A DNA stretch of 64,000 nucleotides, from positions 209,671 through 273,670 of the forward strand of contig NZ_FZNX01000001.1 in assembly GCF_900188355.1 (NCBI RefSeq), written 5' to 3'. A program made the position numbers and the translations under genes. Shown here one piece after another: positions 41,232 to 51,171 of the stretch. Every line of letters begins with the position of its first letter. Within the stretch, counting starts at the first letter, position 1. Source of the stretch: Lutibacter flavus (GTDB taxonomy: Bacteria > Bacteroidota > Bacteroidia > Flavobacteriales > Flavobacteriaceae). Below the pieces are notes generated by a model, which ran no database searches, had not been told where the DNA came from, and saw nothing but the letters and a program-made list of their open reading frames with translations.

Positions 41232-41894
41232 TTAGTTGATGATTTTTCCGTCTTTCATTTCCAATTTTCTATCAGCCATATTTGCTAAAGCTTGGTTGTG
41301 AGTTACAATAACAAAAGTTTGATTGAACTTTTCTCGAAGTGTAAAAAATAATTCGTGCAAATTATTTGCAGAAGCAGAATCTAAATTACCACTTGGTTCA
41401 TCGGCAAAAATAACATCAGGATTATTAATTAAAGCACGAGCAACGGCAACACGTTGTTGTTCACCACCAGATAATTCGTTTGGCTTATGATTTATTCTAT
41501 GGGAAAGTCCTAGAAAATCAAGTAATTCTTTTGCTTTTACTTCAGCTTCACTTTTTGTCTTATTGGCTATAAATGCAGGAATACATACATTTTCTAATGC
41601 AGTAAACTCTGGAAGTAATTGATGAAATTGAAAAATAAAACCAATATGTTGATTTCTAAAATTTGAAAGGGTTTTATCTTTTAAATCCAATAAGTTAATA
41701 TTGTTTATAGAAAGTTCAGAGTTTTTTTTATTAGTTGGTTTATCTAGAGTTCCAAGAATTTGAAGTAGCGTTGTTTTTCCAGCTCCTGATGGCCCAACAA
41801 TGGCAACAACTTCCCCTTTTTTAATAGAAAGATTTACTCCTTTTAAAACCTCTAATTCTCCGTAAAATTTATGAATATTTTTTGCGTCAATCAT
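41232..41894 (-). CDS. lolD: LolD-type ABC transporter ATP-binding protein
   Basis: 220 residues. Walker [14 protein letters not shown]-loop [18 protein letters not shown], signature [15 protein letters not shown], Walker [15 protein letters not shown]-loop VTHN. The [19 protein letters not shown] pattern is that of LolD/MacB-like ATPases. With LolC/E elsewhere it would release lipoproteins to LolA; no permease is next to it here. Confidence 0.88.
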   Translation of the reverse strand: MIDAKNIHKFYGELEVLKGVNLSIKKGEVVAIVGPSGAGKTTLLQILGTLDKPTNKKNSELSINNINLLDLKDKTLSNFRNQHIGFIFQFHQLLPEFTALENVCIPAFIANKTKSEAEVKAKELLDFLGLSHRINHKPNELSGGEQQRVAVARALINNPDVIFADEPSGNLDSASANNLHELFFTLREKFNQTFVIVTHNQALANMADRKLEMKDGKIIN

Positions 41895-41946
41895 TATTTT
41901 AAATAAACAGGTGTGAAAATACGTATTTAAATTAAAATTACAACCA

Positions 41947-44346
41947 CTAAGCTTTAAGTTTGTTATAATCTAAGAAATAAATAAACTTCACAGAAATGTT
42001 ATTTGTAATAGGTTCTTTAAATAAATTTTTTAAATTTTTATGAAATTTTAATCCAGAAAATTGATCTTCATTAAAAATAGTATTTCTATACAAGGCAACT
42101 AATTGACTTCCAGGTGCAAATTGCCAAGAATAATTTAAGTCAAAATTCCAAATATTATAATTAATGTCATTATTTGCTGAATAACTATGATTTTCTAAGG
42201 TTCCCAAATCATTTAAAAAAGAATATTGGGAATCGTAAACGACTGGTGACCAATAATGACGAAATGATAACTCTACAGATGATTTAATATTAAAACTTAG
42301 CTTTCCCGAAATTGAATTTGTAACCGATTTAAAATCTCTATTTCCAAAAATAATATCACCATTTGAAAGTTCTTCAACATATCCATTTTCATTTGTTAAT
42401 TTTGAAATGTCAAGAGAATAAATCATTGAAAATTTATCAGAAAATCTAAAACGTGGAGAAACGTTTATTCCAATATATCTTCCTTCACTATCATATCTAA
42501 AAGCATATTCACCACGCAGGTCAATAGCAAGTTTTTTTCTATAATCTGTTGAAATCCAGGCGGAGGATTCAGATACAGGGTTTTGTTTAAAAAATCTGTC
42601 TTCAACACGAGGTTCATAAAAATCATATTGTTTTCCTATTCCAGTTTCAATGCCTCCACCAAATGCAAGACGATTTTTTGTTATAAAAAAGGCATCTAAT
42701 TCAAAATTATTTTCAGAATATTCACCGCTATTTCTGTAGCGAGTACTTGCTTCTAAATTAATTCTAAAATTGTTGAAATTTTTTGTTGGTTCAAATATTC
42801 GATATGATATAAAGCTAAAATAGTTTGAATAATTATTTCTTCTCTGGAAACCTAAATCGTTATAATCATACTTGTCATCGGCACGCCAATGTCCAGCACC
42901 ATACTGAACATTTCCATGTGTTTTAGCAAGCCTTAAAAAACCTGCATACCCAGCTGTGTTTTCACTGTTTTCAAGTACATTACTCATTTTTAGATTACCA
43001 GAGACTTTGTATTTGTTTTCTTTATCAGCAATATCAAATATAAGTGCTGTTACATTTGCATCTCTAAAAATACCATCTCTTAAAACGTTCGTATTTACTA
43101 AGCTAATGGATGAATTTTTATTAAACTGTTGGTCTAAAACCAACACGTTATAGTTTGCTAAAGGTTCTGTAATTATGGATATAATCTCATCAGAGTCTAA
43201 ATTTTTAATTTTTGCTGAAGTTTTTTCTGTAATTGCATTAAAAAAACCAATACCTAATCCACCTTTAGTTCTTCCTGAAACCTTTACGGCATTAAGCATA
43301 TTAACTTTTGAAGGATTGTCAATAATTTCTTCATTATTATTCAAGTTATCTTCAATATCAGAATAATTAATAGGTGTATTTCCAACTCTACGAGAATAAA
43401 ATAATCCACCTTTACTAAATAATTCAGTTCCTTCAGTAAAAAAAGGTCTTTGCTCTTGATATCGTTGTTCAAAAGGACCTAAGTTTAATACTTGTTCATC
43501 AAAAGCAGTTTGACCAAAATCTGGAATTAGGGTTGCATCAAGGGTGAAACTTTCGTTTATTCCATATTTTAAATCCATACCAAAATTAGTTTCAAAATTA
43601 TTTTCACCGTCAAAAGTTGTATAAGATAATGTTGCATATGGTGAAAAATTTAATCTTGTTGGTGGTTTAATGTTTTCAATCCCTTCTAAAAGACCAGAAT
43701 ATTGAGTGAAAATACCAATTTTTTTATCTATGTAATTCCAAACATATTCTTCATTAATATTGTTTATTTTTCGTATAAAATTTATACCCCATGTTTGGAT
43801 ATTTGAATTTGAAAAACGAAGTGCAGAATAAGGTATTTTAATTTCAGCAACCCAACTATTATCATTAATTACCACTTTACTTTCCCAAACTGCATTCCAG
43901 CTAAAATCTTCACGGCCTGATGAAACTTTAGAATCTGCCTGTGCACCTGTGCTCATAACTATAAATTCCGTATCGTTAAGTCCATCATTATTTGGGTTTA
44001 AACTTATAAGAATAAAATCAGTTTGCCCAAATTGATCTCTTCCTCCAAATTGCATAGCTATATCTTCAGGGCTATCATCGTACATCGTAGCTCCAAAATA
44101 AATAGCATTATTGTCATAAATTACTTTAACGGTTGTTTTTTTGTCTTGTCGTTCTTTGGTTCCGTCTCCAGGTTGAAACATTACAAAGTCTTTAGCAACA
44201 TCTGTTGCTTGCCAGGCGCTGTCATCTAAAACACCATCTATTTTTGGAGGATTATCAACTCTTTTTGAAATGACTGTTTTTTTATTTTCTTGGGCGAAAA
44301 TTGAAATAATACAAAATAAGGAAAGTGCTAAAAAAACTTTTTTCAT
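41947..44346 (-). CDS. CBM9-like plus DUF5916 outer-membrane protein, copy 1
   Basis: 799 residues. Signal peptide (ends near IFAQEN), a carbohydrate-binding-family-9-like N-terminal domain (about 25-215: [30 protein letters not shown]), then a DUF5916 beta-barrel ([38 protein letters not shown]) ending in a Leu/Lys tail. The surface role is not known. It is a tandem paralog of the next gene with near-identical barrel motifs. Confidence 0.9.
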   Translation of the reverse strand: MKKVFLALSLFCIISIFAQENKKTVISKRVDNPPKIDGVLDDSAWQATDVAKDFVMFQPGDGTKERQDKKTTVKVIYDNNAIYFGATMYDDSPEDIAMQFGGRDQFGQTDFILISLNPNNDGLNDTEFIVMSTGAQADSKVSSGREDFSWNAVWESKVVINDNSWVAEIKIPYSALRFSNSNIQTWGINFIRKINNINEEYVWNYIDKKIGIFTQYSGLLEGIENIKPPTRLNFSPYATLSYTTFDGENNFETNFGMDLKYGINESFTLDATLIPDFGQTAFDEQVLNLGPFEQRYQEQRPFFTEGTELFSKGGLFYSRRVGNTPINYSDIEDNLNNNEEIIDNPSKVNMLNAVKVSGRTKGGLGIGFFNAITEKTSAKIKNLDSDEIISIITEPLANYNVLVLDQQFNKNSSISLVNTNVLRDGIFRDANVTALIFDIADKENKYKVSGNLKMSNVLENSENTAGYAGFLRLAKTHGNVQYGAGHWRADDKYDYNDLGFQRRNNYSNYFSFISYRIFEPTKNFNNFRINLEASTRYRNSGEYSENNFELDAFFITKNRLAFGGGIETGIGKQYDFYEPRVEDRFFKQNPVSESSAWISTDYRKKLAIDLRGEYAFRYDSEGRYIGINVSPRFRFSDKFSMIYSLDISKLTNENGYVEELSNGDIIFGNRDFKSVTNSISGKLSFNIKSSVELSFRHYWSPVVYDSQYSFLNDLGTLENHSYSANNDINYNIWNFDLNYSWQFAPGSQLVALYRNTIFNEDQFSGLKFHKNLKNLFKEPITNNISVKFIYFLDYNKLKA

Positions 44347-44381
44347 AAAACGAGTTGGTCGGGTGACTTGAAATTATTATG

Positions 44382-44389
44382 CGAAAATA
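44382..44389 (-). promoter_or_regulatory. Promoter block of DUF5916 copy 1
   Basis: Leftward ATGTTAAATATTTTCGCAT contains TATTTTCG, one base off TAnnTTTG. The same block with the same spacing to an upstream AAGATT lies before copy 2 (46900-46907), so the promoter was duplicated with the gene. Confidence 0.45.
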
Positions 44390-44456
44390 TTTAACATTTT
44401 CTCCAATAAATCTTAAAGAAATGTTAATTATGAAAGAAGTTTAATTATTTAATAAT

Positions 44457-46865
44457 TTACAACCAAGTTTTAATTTTATTATAATCTAAATAATAAATTA
44501 ATTTTAATGAAAGATTGTGTTGTTTTGGTTGCTCAAAAAGATTTGTAAGGTTGTGGTTAAAACTTAAATATGAATTTTCATCTTCATTAAAAATGGCATT
44601 TCTATACAGAGCAACTAATTGACTTCCAGGTGCAAATTGCCAAGAATAACTTAAGTCTAAATTCCAAGAATTAAAATTAATATCATGACTGTCTGTATAT
44701 GAATTATTAAGTGATAAAGAGCCATTATTGTTTAGAGTAAAATACTGTGAGTCATATTCAACAGGTGACCAATAATGTCTAAACGTTAGGGCTAAACCAG
44801 ATTTTACACTAAAATTATATCTTCCTGAAATTGAATTTGTTATATTTTTACTGTCTCTGTTTCCAAAAATAATAGTTCCGTCCTCTAATTCGTTTACCCA
44901 TCCTTTACTGTTTTTTCCAACACCCATATTAAGCCCATATGAAACATTAAATTTATCGCTAAAACGGTAACGAGGTGAAAATTCAAACTCATAATATTCT
45001 CTATTTTCTCCAATTCTTATTCCGTAAAAGACATAGGTTTCAAAAGAGAATTTTTTGCTAAAATCAGTTGATATCCAGCCATTAAAATGTAGCCTAGGTT
45101 TATCTTTATAAAATCTATCTTCAACTCTTGGCTCATAATAATCATTAGTTTTACCAATTTTACCATTTATATTTGTTCCAAATGATAATTGTTTAACAGT
45201 TGTTGCATTAAAATTAATACCAACGTGGTTATCCATATAAGCTCCATCACTTTTTCTATAATTTAAATTACCCCAGGTGCTGATCCGGTATCTATTAAAT
45301 GTTTTTGTAGGTTCAAAAATTCGAAAAGAAAAGTTACCATAAACGTTTTGATAGTCGTTTCTATTTTGATATCCAAGGTCATTTATATCAAAATTTTCAT
45401 CAACCATTCTATATCCTGCTTCATATTGAACTTTACCTGCAAATTTTCCAATACTTGTGTCAAAGTAATAACCATTAAGTTTTTCTCCATCTTCTCTAAT
45501 GGAACTGGTTTTAACACTTCCATCAATATAGTGTGTGTTTTTTTTATTTACAAGGGTATAGAGTAATCCAGTTGCGTTTGCATCTCTAGCACTTCCATCT
45601 CTTAAAACATTTGTGTTTATAAATGAAACAGATGAATTTTTATTGAATTGTTGATCTAAAATTACCACGCTGTAATTTGCTAATGGTTCTGTAACAACCC
45701 TCCTTGTTTCATCAGTTGTTGGGTTTTTAATTTTAGCCTCGGTTTTCTCTGTAATTGCGTTGAATACTCCAATTCCTAAGCCTCCTTTAGTTCTTCCAGA
45801 AACTTTTACGGCATTCAGCATGTTTACTTTGTATGGGTTGTCTATAACTTCTTCATTTTCTTCTAAATTTTCTTCGTCGAAATAATTAATGGGCGTATTT
45901 CCTATTCGTCTTGAATAAAACATATTTCCTTTACTAAAGAGCTCTGTTCCTTCAGTAAAAAATGGTCTTTGTTCTTGGTATTGCTGCTCAAATGGACCTA
46001 AATTTAAAACTAAATCATCAAAAGCCGTTTGTCCAAAATCTGGTATTAAAGTAGCATCTAAAGTAAAGCTTTCATTGATACCATATTTTACATCTAAACC
46101 AATACTGTTATCAAAGTCTTCTTCACCATCATAAGAATTAAAAGCAGATGAAGCATATGGTGAAAAACTTAATCGGGTAGACGGTTCAATACTTTTAATA
46201 CCGCTTAAAGTACCAGCGTATTGTTGTATAACTCCTTTTGTTCTATCAATAAAATTCCAAGTGTACTGATCTCGTGATTTTGAAAATCTTCTATGAAAAT
46301 TAAGCCCCCAGGTTTGTACTTCTTGGTTTGAGAATCGTAAAGAAGAATAAGGTATTTTAACTTCTATAATCCATCCGTTTTCAACTATTTTAACTTCACT
46401 ATCCCAAACGGCACTCCAGCTAAAATCTTCATTAAAAGCATTGGATTTGGCATCGGCTTGATTTCCAGAGGCTTGAATAAAAAATTCTGTATCATTTTGC
46501 GAATCGTTATTTGGGTTTAACATGATTCCAAACCAATCTACAGCACCAAAATTATCTCTATTGGCAAATTGTTTTGGAATTTCATTTGGTTTGTCATCAT
46601 ATAAATAGGCACCAAAATAAATAGCCTCATCATCATATACTACTTTAACTTCGGTTTTTTGATTTTCATTTTCTGGAGTACCTGAAGATGGGCGAAACAT
46701 GACAAAGTTTTTTGCTATATCACAGTTTTCCCAAGCAATATCATCAAGAATACCATCAATTTTTGGTGGATTTGAAACTCTTTTAGTAATTAGGTTTTTT
46801 TTGGTTTCTTGTGCAGAAAGAGAAACACAACTTAAAACGATAAAAAGTATAAAAACTTTTTTCAT
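44457..46865 (-). CDS. CBM9-like plus DUF5916 outer-membrane protein, copy 2
   Basis: 802 residues, same architecture as copy 1: signal peptide to SLSAQE, CBM9-like domain starting PPKIDGILDDIAWENCDIAK, then DUF5916 with the identical [20 protein letters not shown] motif and [21 protein letters not shown]. The two proteins differ most in the middle barrel strands. Similar leader peptides and promoters point to tandem duplication followed by divergence. Confidence 0.9.
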   Translation of the reverse strand: MKKVFILFIVLSCVSLSAQETKKNLITKRVSNPPKIDGILDDIAWENCDIAKNFVMFRPSSGTPENENQKTEVKVVYDDEAIYFGAYLYDDKPNEIPKQFANRDNFGAVDWFGIMLNPNNDSQNDTEFFIQASGNQADAKSNAFNEDFSWSAVWDSEVKIVENGWIIEVKIPYSSLRFSNQEVQTWGLNFHRRFSKSRDQYTWNFIDRTKGVIQQYAGTLSGIKSIEPSTRLSFSPYASSAFNSYDGEEDFDNSIGLDVKYGINESFTLDATLIPDFGQTAFDDLVLNLGPFEQQYQEQRPFFTEGTELFSKGNMFYSRRIGNTPINYFDEENLEENEEVIDNPYKVNMLNAVKVSGRTKGGLGIGVFNAITEKTEAKIKNPTTDETRRVVTEPLANYSVVILDQQFNKNSSVSFINTNVLRDGSARDANATGLLYTLVNKKNTHYIDGSVKTSSIREDGEKLNGYYFDTSIGKFAGKVQYEAGYRMVDENFDINDLGYQNRNDYQNVYGNFSFRIFEPTKTFNRYRISTWGNLNYRKSDGAYMDNHVGINFNATTVKQLSFGTNINGKIGKTNDYYEPRVEDRFYKDKPRLHFNGWISTDFSKKFSFETYVFYGIRIGENREYYEFEFSPRYRFSDKFNVSYGLNMGVGKNSKGWVNELEDGTIIFGNRDSKNITNSISGRYNFSVKSGLALTFRHYWSPVEYDSQYFTLNNNGSLSLNNSYTDSHDINFNSWNLDLSYSWQFAPGSQLVALYRNAIFNEDENSYLSFNHNLTNLFEQPKQHNLSLKLIYYLDYNKIKTWL

Positions 46866-46899
46866 AAAATGAGCCAGTTAGTTTATTCTATATATAATG

Positions 46900-46907
46900 C
46901 TAAAATA
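46900..46907 (-). promoter_or_regulatory. Promoter of DUF5916 copy 2
   Basis: Leftward TATTTTAG (one base off TAnnTTTG), preceded 18 bases upstream by TTG in AAGATTG. Conserved with the block upstream of copy 1. Confidence 0.45.
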
Positions 46908-47061
46908 TTTAACATATTTTTTTAACAATCTTAAATTAATGTTAATAATTAGAATTCATCAATTCATTAACACTTTAAAAGACTGTTGAAAAATTAATTT
47001 GTTACATTTTTATATAGTTAAACTTAAATTTCAGAAAGCATTAATTCTAAATATTATAGAG

Positions 47062-47184
47062 TTAAATCATTAAGAAGTAAACTCTAAAAAGCATAATTAA
47101 ATAATGTATGTAAGAAAAAGTAAATAAAACAACAAAAAGTAATACAGGGATCATAATGACTGATTTTATAACACTATTTTTCAT
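47062..47184 (-). CDS. Candidate 40-residue single-helix membrane peptide
   Basis: Leftward ATG at 47182-47184, stop TAA at 47062-47064, preceded by AAGGTC. It starts MKNSVIKSVIMIPVLLFVVL, then FTFSYIHYLIMLFRVYFLMI: a charged N-terminus and one or two hydrophobic helices, like many short membrane proteins. No family recognised and no terminator. The 46866-47489 gap otherwise holds the promoters listed and AT-rich sequence. Confidence 0.3.
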   Translation of the reverse strand: MKNSVIKSVIMIPVLLFVVLFTFSYIHYLIMLFRVYFLMI

Positions 47185-47292
47185 GACCTTGTTGTGTTAA
47201 ATAAATAATATTTTACAATGTAAATTTAAATTAAATTAAATTTTTCCTTTAAGAATTTAAATAAGAATATTTTAGATTTTATGATGGTATAT

Positions 47293-47330
47293 TACATTAT
47301 TAAAGATGTAATTCTACATTATTAATGATG
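47293..47330. repeat. Two 16-bp direct repeats 22 bp apart upstream of sucC
   Basis: TACATTATTAAAGATG (47293-47308) and TACATTATTAATGATG (47315-47330), 15 of 16 identical, with a period of two helical turns. A tandem site for a regulator is possible, but they lie about 125 bases before the -7 box. Confidence 0.45.
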
Positions 47331-47453
47331 GGTAGTTTTAAAATTCTTGACATTTTTACAAATAAATGTGTTCAAATTATTTATTGTATGAAAAGATTAG
47401 CTCTCAAATTTCATTTTTTTTTAATACAAACTAAGATTTAAGTTTTAGATTAT

Positions 47454-47461
47454 TACATTTG
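47454..47461 (+). promoter_or_regulatory. -7 box of sucC
   Basis: TACATTTG, exact TAnnTTTG, 28 bases before the start at 47490. No -33 TTG at the right spacing. Confidence 0.45.
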
Positions 47462-47489
47462 TAATTATTATTTAAAACCATAATTTCTA

Positions 47490-48683
47490 ATGAATTTACA
47501 CGAATATCAAGGAAAAGAATTATTAAATAGTTTTGGCGTTAGAATTCAACGTGGAATTGTTGCTGATAACCATAAAAAAGCTGTTGAGGCTGCAAAACAA
47601 TTAGCAACAGAAACAGGCACCGGTTGGTGGGTTGTGAAAGCTCAAATTCACGCAGGTGGTCGTGGTAAAGGAGGTGGAGTTAAGCTTGCAAAAAGTTTAG
47701 CTGAAGTTGAAAAAATTTCGGAAGATATAATTGGAATGATGCTGGTTACACCTCAAACTTCCGCTCAAGGTAAAAAAGTTCATCAAGTTTTAGTTGCAGA
47801 GGATGTTTACTATCCTGGAGCAAATGAACCAGATGAATATTATATGTCTGTTCTTTTAAATAGAGGTACAGGTAGAAATATGATTATGTATTCTACAGAA
47901 GGAGGTATGGATATTGAAGCAGTTGCTGAAAATACACCACATTTAATTTTTACTGAAGATATTGATCCGCTTTTAGGATTGTTACCTTTTCAGGCACGTA
48001 AAATTGCTTTTAATTTAGGTTTATCTGGTGTGGCATTAAAAGAAATGATAAAATTTGTTACTTCTTTATATACGGCATTTGTAAAATCGGATTCTTCTTT
48101 ATTTGAAATTAATCCAGTGTTAAAAACATCAGATGATAAAATTTTAGCTGTAGATTCTAAAGTAACTATAGATGACAATGCTTTATTTCGTCATAAAGAT
48201 TTAGCATTATTAAGAGATTTAAGAGAGGAAAATGAAATAGAAGTTGAGGCGAATGCTGCTGGTTTAAATTATGTGGATTTAGATGGGAATGTTGGTTGTA
48301 TGGTAAACGGAGCCGGATTGGCAATGAGTACCATGGATTTAATTAAGCAATCAGGTGGGGAACCAGCAAACTTTTTAGATGTTGGTGGTACTGCAGATGC
48401 GAAACGTGTTGAAACTGCATTTAGAATTATTTTAAAAGATTCAAATGTAAAAGCAATACTAGTTAATATCTTTGGAGGTATTGTTCGTTGTGACAGAGTT
48501 GCACAAGGTGTGATTGATGCCTATAAGAATATGGGAGACGCTATTAATGTTCCAATTATTGTTCGTTTGCAAGGAACAAATGCTATTGAGGCAAAACAGT
48601 TAATTGATGACAGTGGTTTAGATGTAATTTCTGCTACTGAATTTCAAGAAGCTGCTGATAAAGTACAACAAGTTTTAAAGTAA
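47490..48683 (+). CDS. sucC: Succinyl-CoA synthetase (ADP-forming) beta subunit
   Basis: 397 residues, full family length. ATP-grasp start MNLHEYQGKELLNSFGV, KAQIHAGGRGKGGGVKLAKS, FEINPVLKT, and the CoA-ligase end VNIFGGIVRCDRVAQGVIDA with the NGAGLAMSTMDLIK loop. It makes ATP from succinyl-CoA in the TCA cycle. It is monocistronic; the alpha subunit is not adjacent, as often in Bacteroidota. Two hairpin terminators follow. Confidence 0.96.
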   Translation: MNLHEYQGKELLNSFGVRIQRGIVADNHKKAVEAAKQLATETGTGWWVVKAQIHAGGRGKGGGVKLAKSLAEVEKISEDIIGMMLVTPQTSAQGKKVHQVLVAEDVYYPGANEPDEYYMSVLLNRGTGRNMIMYSTEGGMDIEAVAENTPHLIFTEDIDPLLGLLPFQARKIAFNLGLSGVALKEMIKFVTSLYTAFVKSDSSLFEINPVLKTSDDKILAVDSKVTIDDNALFRHKDLALLRDLREENEIEVEANAAGLNYVDLDGNVGCMVNGAGLAMSTMDLIKQSGGEPANFLDVGGTADAKRVETAFRIILKDSNVKAILVNIFGGIVRCDRVAQGVIDAYKNMGDAINVPIIVRLQGTNAIEAKQLIDDSGLDVISATEFQEAADKVQQVLK

Positions 48684-48704
48684 TTAATAATTCTATATAA
48701 ATTA

Positions 48705-48732
48705 AAAAAAACCGACTATTGTCGGTTTTTTT
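48705..48732 (+). terminator. sucC terminator
   Basis: Stem AAAACCGAC / GTCGGTTTT with loop TATT and a T7 tail (right arm from 48721). Confidence 0.85.
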
Positions 48733-48741
48733 ATGGCATAA

Positions 48742-48769
48742 AAAAAGCATCTCAATTGAGATGCTTTTT
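48742..48769. terminator. Palindromic terminator before the DUF3276 gene end
   Basis: AAAAAGCATCTCAA and its exact complement TTGAGATGCTTTTT form a 28-base perfect palindrome with A/T ends. It serves the leftward DUF3276 gene and backs up the sucC terminator. Confidence 0.75.
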
Positions 48770-48794
48770 AATTAAGAGTTATATTTATAACTTA

Positions 48795-49163
48795 CTAAAT
48801 ATCTTCAAAATTTACATCAGTAAAACTTTCAGTTCCAGCAACTTCATCATTCATTTCTGATGGTTTTTTAAAATCTTTTTGGTGACGTTCAGAAATAACT
48901 TCTTCACCTTTTTCACTTAAAATATAATCAGTTGCAGCTCTTAGCATCTCATTAAACTCAGTAAAATCTTCTTTGTATAAATAAATTTTGTGTTTTTTGT
49001 AATGGAAAGTTCCATCGTCATGTGTAAATTTTTTACTCTCAGTTACAGTTAAGTAATAGTCTTCTGCTTTTGTAGCTCTTACATCAAAAAAGTAAGTTCT
49101 TCTTCCCGCTCTAAGAACCTGAGAGAATATCTCTTCTTGTTCTAAATGTTCTTTGTCATTCAT
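48795..49163 (-). CDS. DUF3276 (PUR-domain) nucleic-acid-binding protein
   Basis: 122 residues. The PUR-like motif is in LRAGRRTYFFDVRATKAEDYYLTVTESKKF, with HYKKHKIYLYKEDFTEFNEML. PUR-alpha-like proteins of Bacteroidota bind single-stranded DNA or RNA. An acidic tail follows residue 100. It stands alone with its own terminator. Confidence 0.9.
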   Translation of the reverse strand: MNDKEHLEQEEIFSQVLRAGRRTYFFDVRATKAEDYYLTVTESKKFTHDDGTFHYKKHKIYLYKEDFTEFNEMLRAATDYILSEKGEEVISERHQKDFKKPSEMNDEVAGTESFTDVNFEDI

Positions 49164-49243
49164 AATTAACTTTCTATATTTATTTATCTTTTTATTAGAT
49201 TTCTACACAAATCTATAAAATTATTTGGGTTATTTCACAAATT

Positions 49244-50998
49244 TTAAATTTCTTTTTCTAAAAGTTGTTGTTCATAAAGTTCCTTATAATAGCCTACTTT
49301 ATTAACGAGCTCATTATGTGAGCCTTGTTGTACAATTGCCCCATTTTCTATCACAATAATTTGGTCTGCATTTTTAATAGATGACACTCTATGACTCACA
49401 ATTATGGTTGTTTTATCTTGGCTTACTTTTTGTAAATTATTTAATATTATTTCTTCGGTTTCCGTATCAACTGCAGAAAGACAATCATCAAAAATTAATA
49501 TTTTGGGGTCTTTAATTATTGCTCTGGCTATAGAAACTCTTTGTTTTTGTCCGCCCGATAAGGTTACACCTCTTTCACCAACATAGGTATTATAACCCTC
49601 CTTAAATTCTATTATATTATGATGAATATATGCGTCTTTTGCTGCTTGTTCTATTTTGGCATCAGAAGCTGATTCATCTCCAAATTTTATGTTGTTTTTT
49701 ATGGTATCTGAGAATAAGAAAGCTTCTTGTGGTACAAATCCAATATTTTGCCTTAAATCATCTAAATTTAAGTCCTTTATATTTGTTCCATCAATTAACA
49801 CTTCTCCTGAATCTGTATCGTATAATCTAGCTATTAGGTTTATTATTGTAGATTTTCCAGAACCTGTATTTCCTAATATTGCTAAAGTTTTTCCTTGATC
49901 TAATTTAAAACTTAGATTTTTAAGTGCAGTAATATTTGTATCGTCATAAGTAAAAGTAACATCTTTAAATTCTATAGCTCCTTTAATTATAGATGTTGTA
50001 CTTACTAAATTTTTTATTTCAGGTTCGTGTTTAAGAAACTCATTGATTCTTTTTTGAGATGCTTCTGCTTGTTGAACAATTGACGTAACCCAACCAACTA
50101 CAGCTACAGGCCAAGTTAGCATATTTACATATAGTATAAATTCAGCTATTACTCCAATAGTAATTGAACCTTCAATATATCGTAAACCACCAATGTATAT
50201 TACCAAAATGTTGCTTAAACCAATTAATAGAATCATTAATGGAAAAAATAGCGCTTGTGCCTTAAATAAGTTAATATTTTTTTCTTTAGATGTTTCAGCT
50301 AAAATTTCAAATTCTAGCATTGCATTTTTTTCAATACCATATGATTTTAAAATACTTATTCCAGAAAATGTTTCTTGAGCATTTGCAGTAAGTTTAGATA
50401 AATATTGCTGCACAATGGTACTTCTTTTATTTATAACTCTACTTAAAATGTATATTGAAATTGATAAAATTGGTAGTGGCAATAATGTGTAATTAGTTAA
50501 GGTAGCATCTATATTGTACATTTTTATAATTGCTACTATAAAAAGAACCAACATATTCATTGTATACATAACCGCAGGCCCAAAATACATTCGAACTTTA
50601 CTTACATCTTCACTTATACGATTCATTAAATCGCCTGTTTTGTTTTTTTTATAAAAATTTAAAGAGAGTCGCTGGTATTGTTGATAAATCTCATTTTTTA
50701 AATCGAACTCTATCAATCTGGATGAAACAATAATCATTTGTCTCATTATAAATGTAAAGAAACCAGATAATAAAGCTGCTCCAAGAATTAGCAAAATATT
50801 GTTAAGTAAATCAGTTTTTACAAGATCTAAATCTGTAATTAAACCAAGTCTATAATTTTCGGCAGCATCTAGAGATTCACGAATAAGTTGGGGTATTTGC
50901 AATGCTAAATACTTTGAGCAAAAGGTAATTATCAAACCAATAATTAGGCGATATTTGTATTTTAAAAAGTATTTATTTAAATATTGTAAAGCTTTCAT
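49244..50998 (-). CDS. ABC exporter, fused permease and ATPase (MsbA-like)
   Basis: 584 residues. Six helices in the first ~310 residues, then the ATPase with Walker A LGNTGSGKSTIINL, Q-loop FVPQEAFLF, signature VTLSGGQKQRVSIARA, Walker B ILIFDDCLSAVDTETEE and H-loop SHR. A homodimeric exporter for a lipid or peptide is likely; the usual D-E after Walker B is D-D here (FDDCLSAVD), which is common in this subgroup. Divergent from nusB. Confidence 0.92.
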   Translation of the reverse strand: MKALQYLNKYFLKYKYRLIIGLIITFCSKYLALQIPQLIRESLDAAENYRLGLITDLDLVKTDLLNNILLILGAALLSGFFTFIMRQMIIVSSRLIEFDLKNEIYQQYQRLSLNFYKKNKTGDLMNRISEDVSKVRMYFGPAVMYTMNMLVLFIVAIIKMYNIDATLTNYTLLPLPILSISIYILSRVINKRSTIVQQYLSKLTANAQETFSGISILKSYGIEKNAMLEFEILAETSKEKNINLFKAQALFFPLMILLIGLSNILVIYIGGLRYIEGSITIGVIAEFILYVNMLTWPVAVVGWVTSIVQQAEASQKRINEFLKHEPEIKNLVSTTSIIKGAIEFKDVTFTYDDTNITALKNLSFKLDQGKTLAILGNTGSGKSTIINLIARLYDTDSGEVLIDGTNIKDLNLDDLRQNIGFVPQEAFLFSDTIKNNIKFGDESASDAKIEQAAKDAYIHHNIIEFKEGYNTYVGERGVTLSGGQKQRVSIARAIIKDPKILIFDDCLSAVDTETEEIILNNLQKVSQDKTTIIVSHRVSSIKNADQIIVIENGAIVQQGSHNELVNKVGYYKELYEQQLLEKEI

Positions 50999-51128
50999 AA
51001 AAAGGAATACCTACGTTTCAATTTTAATGCACGAATATACATGATTATAAATTTATTTAAGCTTTTTAATATAGATTTAACTTTGAATAAAAAATGAAAA
51101 ACTCAATAATTTTTATAAAAAATAATAG

Positions 51129-51136
51129 TATTTTTG
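51129..51136 (+). promoter_or_regulatory. -7 box of the nusB-DUF1573-yajC unit
   Basis: TATTTTTG followed by CGCC, an exact TAnnTTTG, 36 bases before the nusB start. No -33 TTG is seen at the usual spacing. Confidence 0.5.
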
Positions 51137-51171
51137 CGCCTTAGAAACAATAAATGTTTAAAGTTCTTTAA

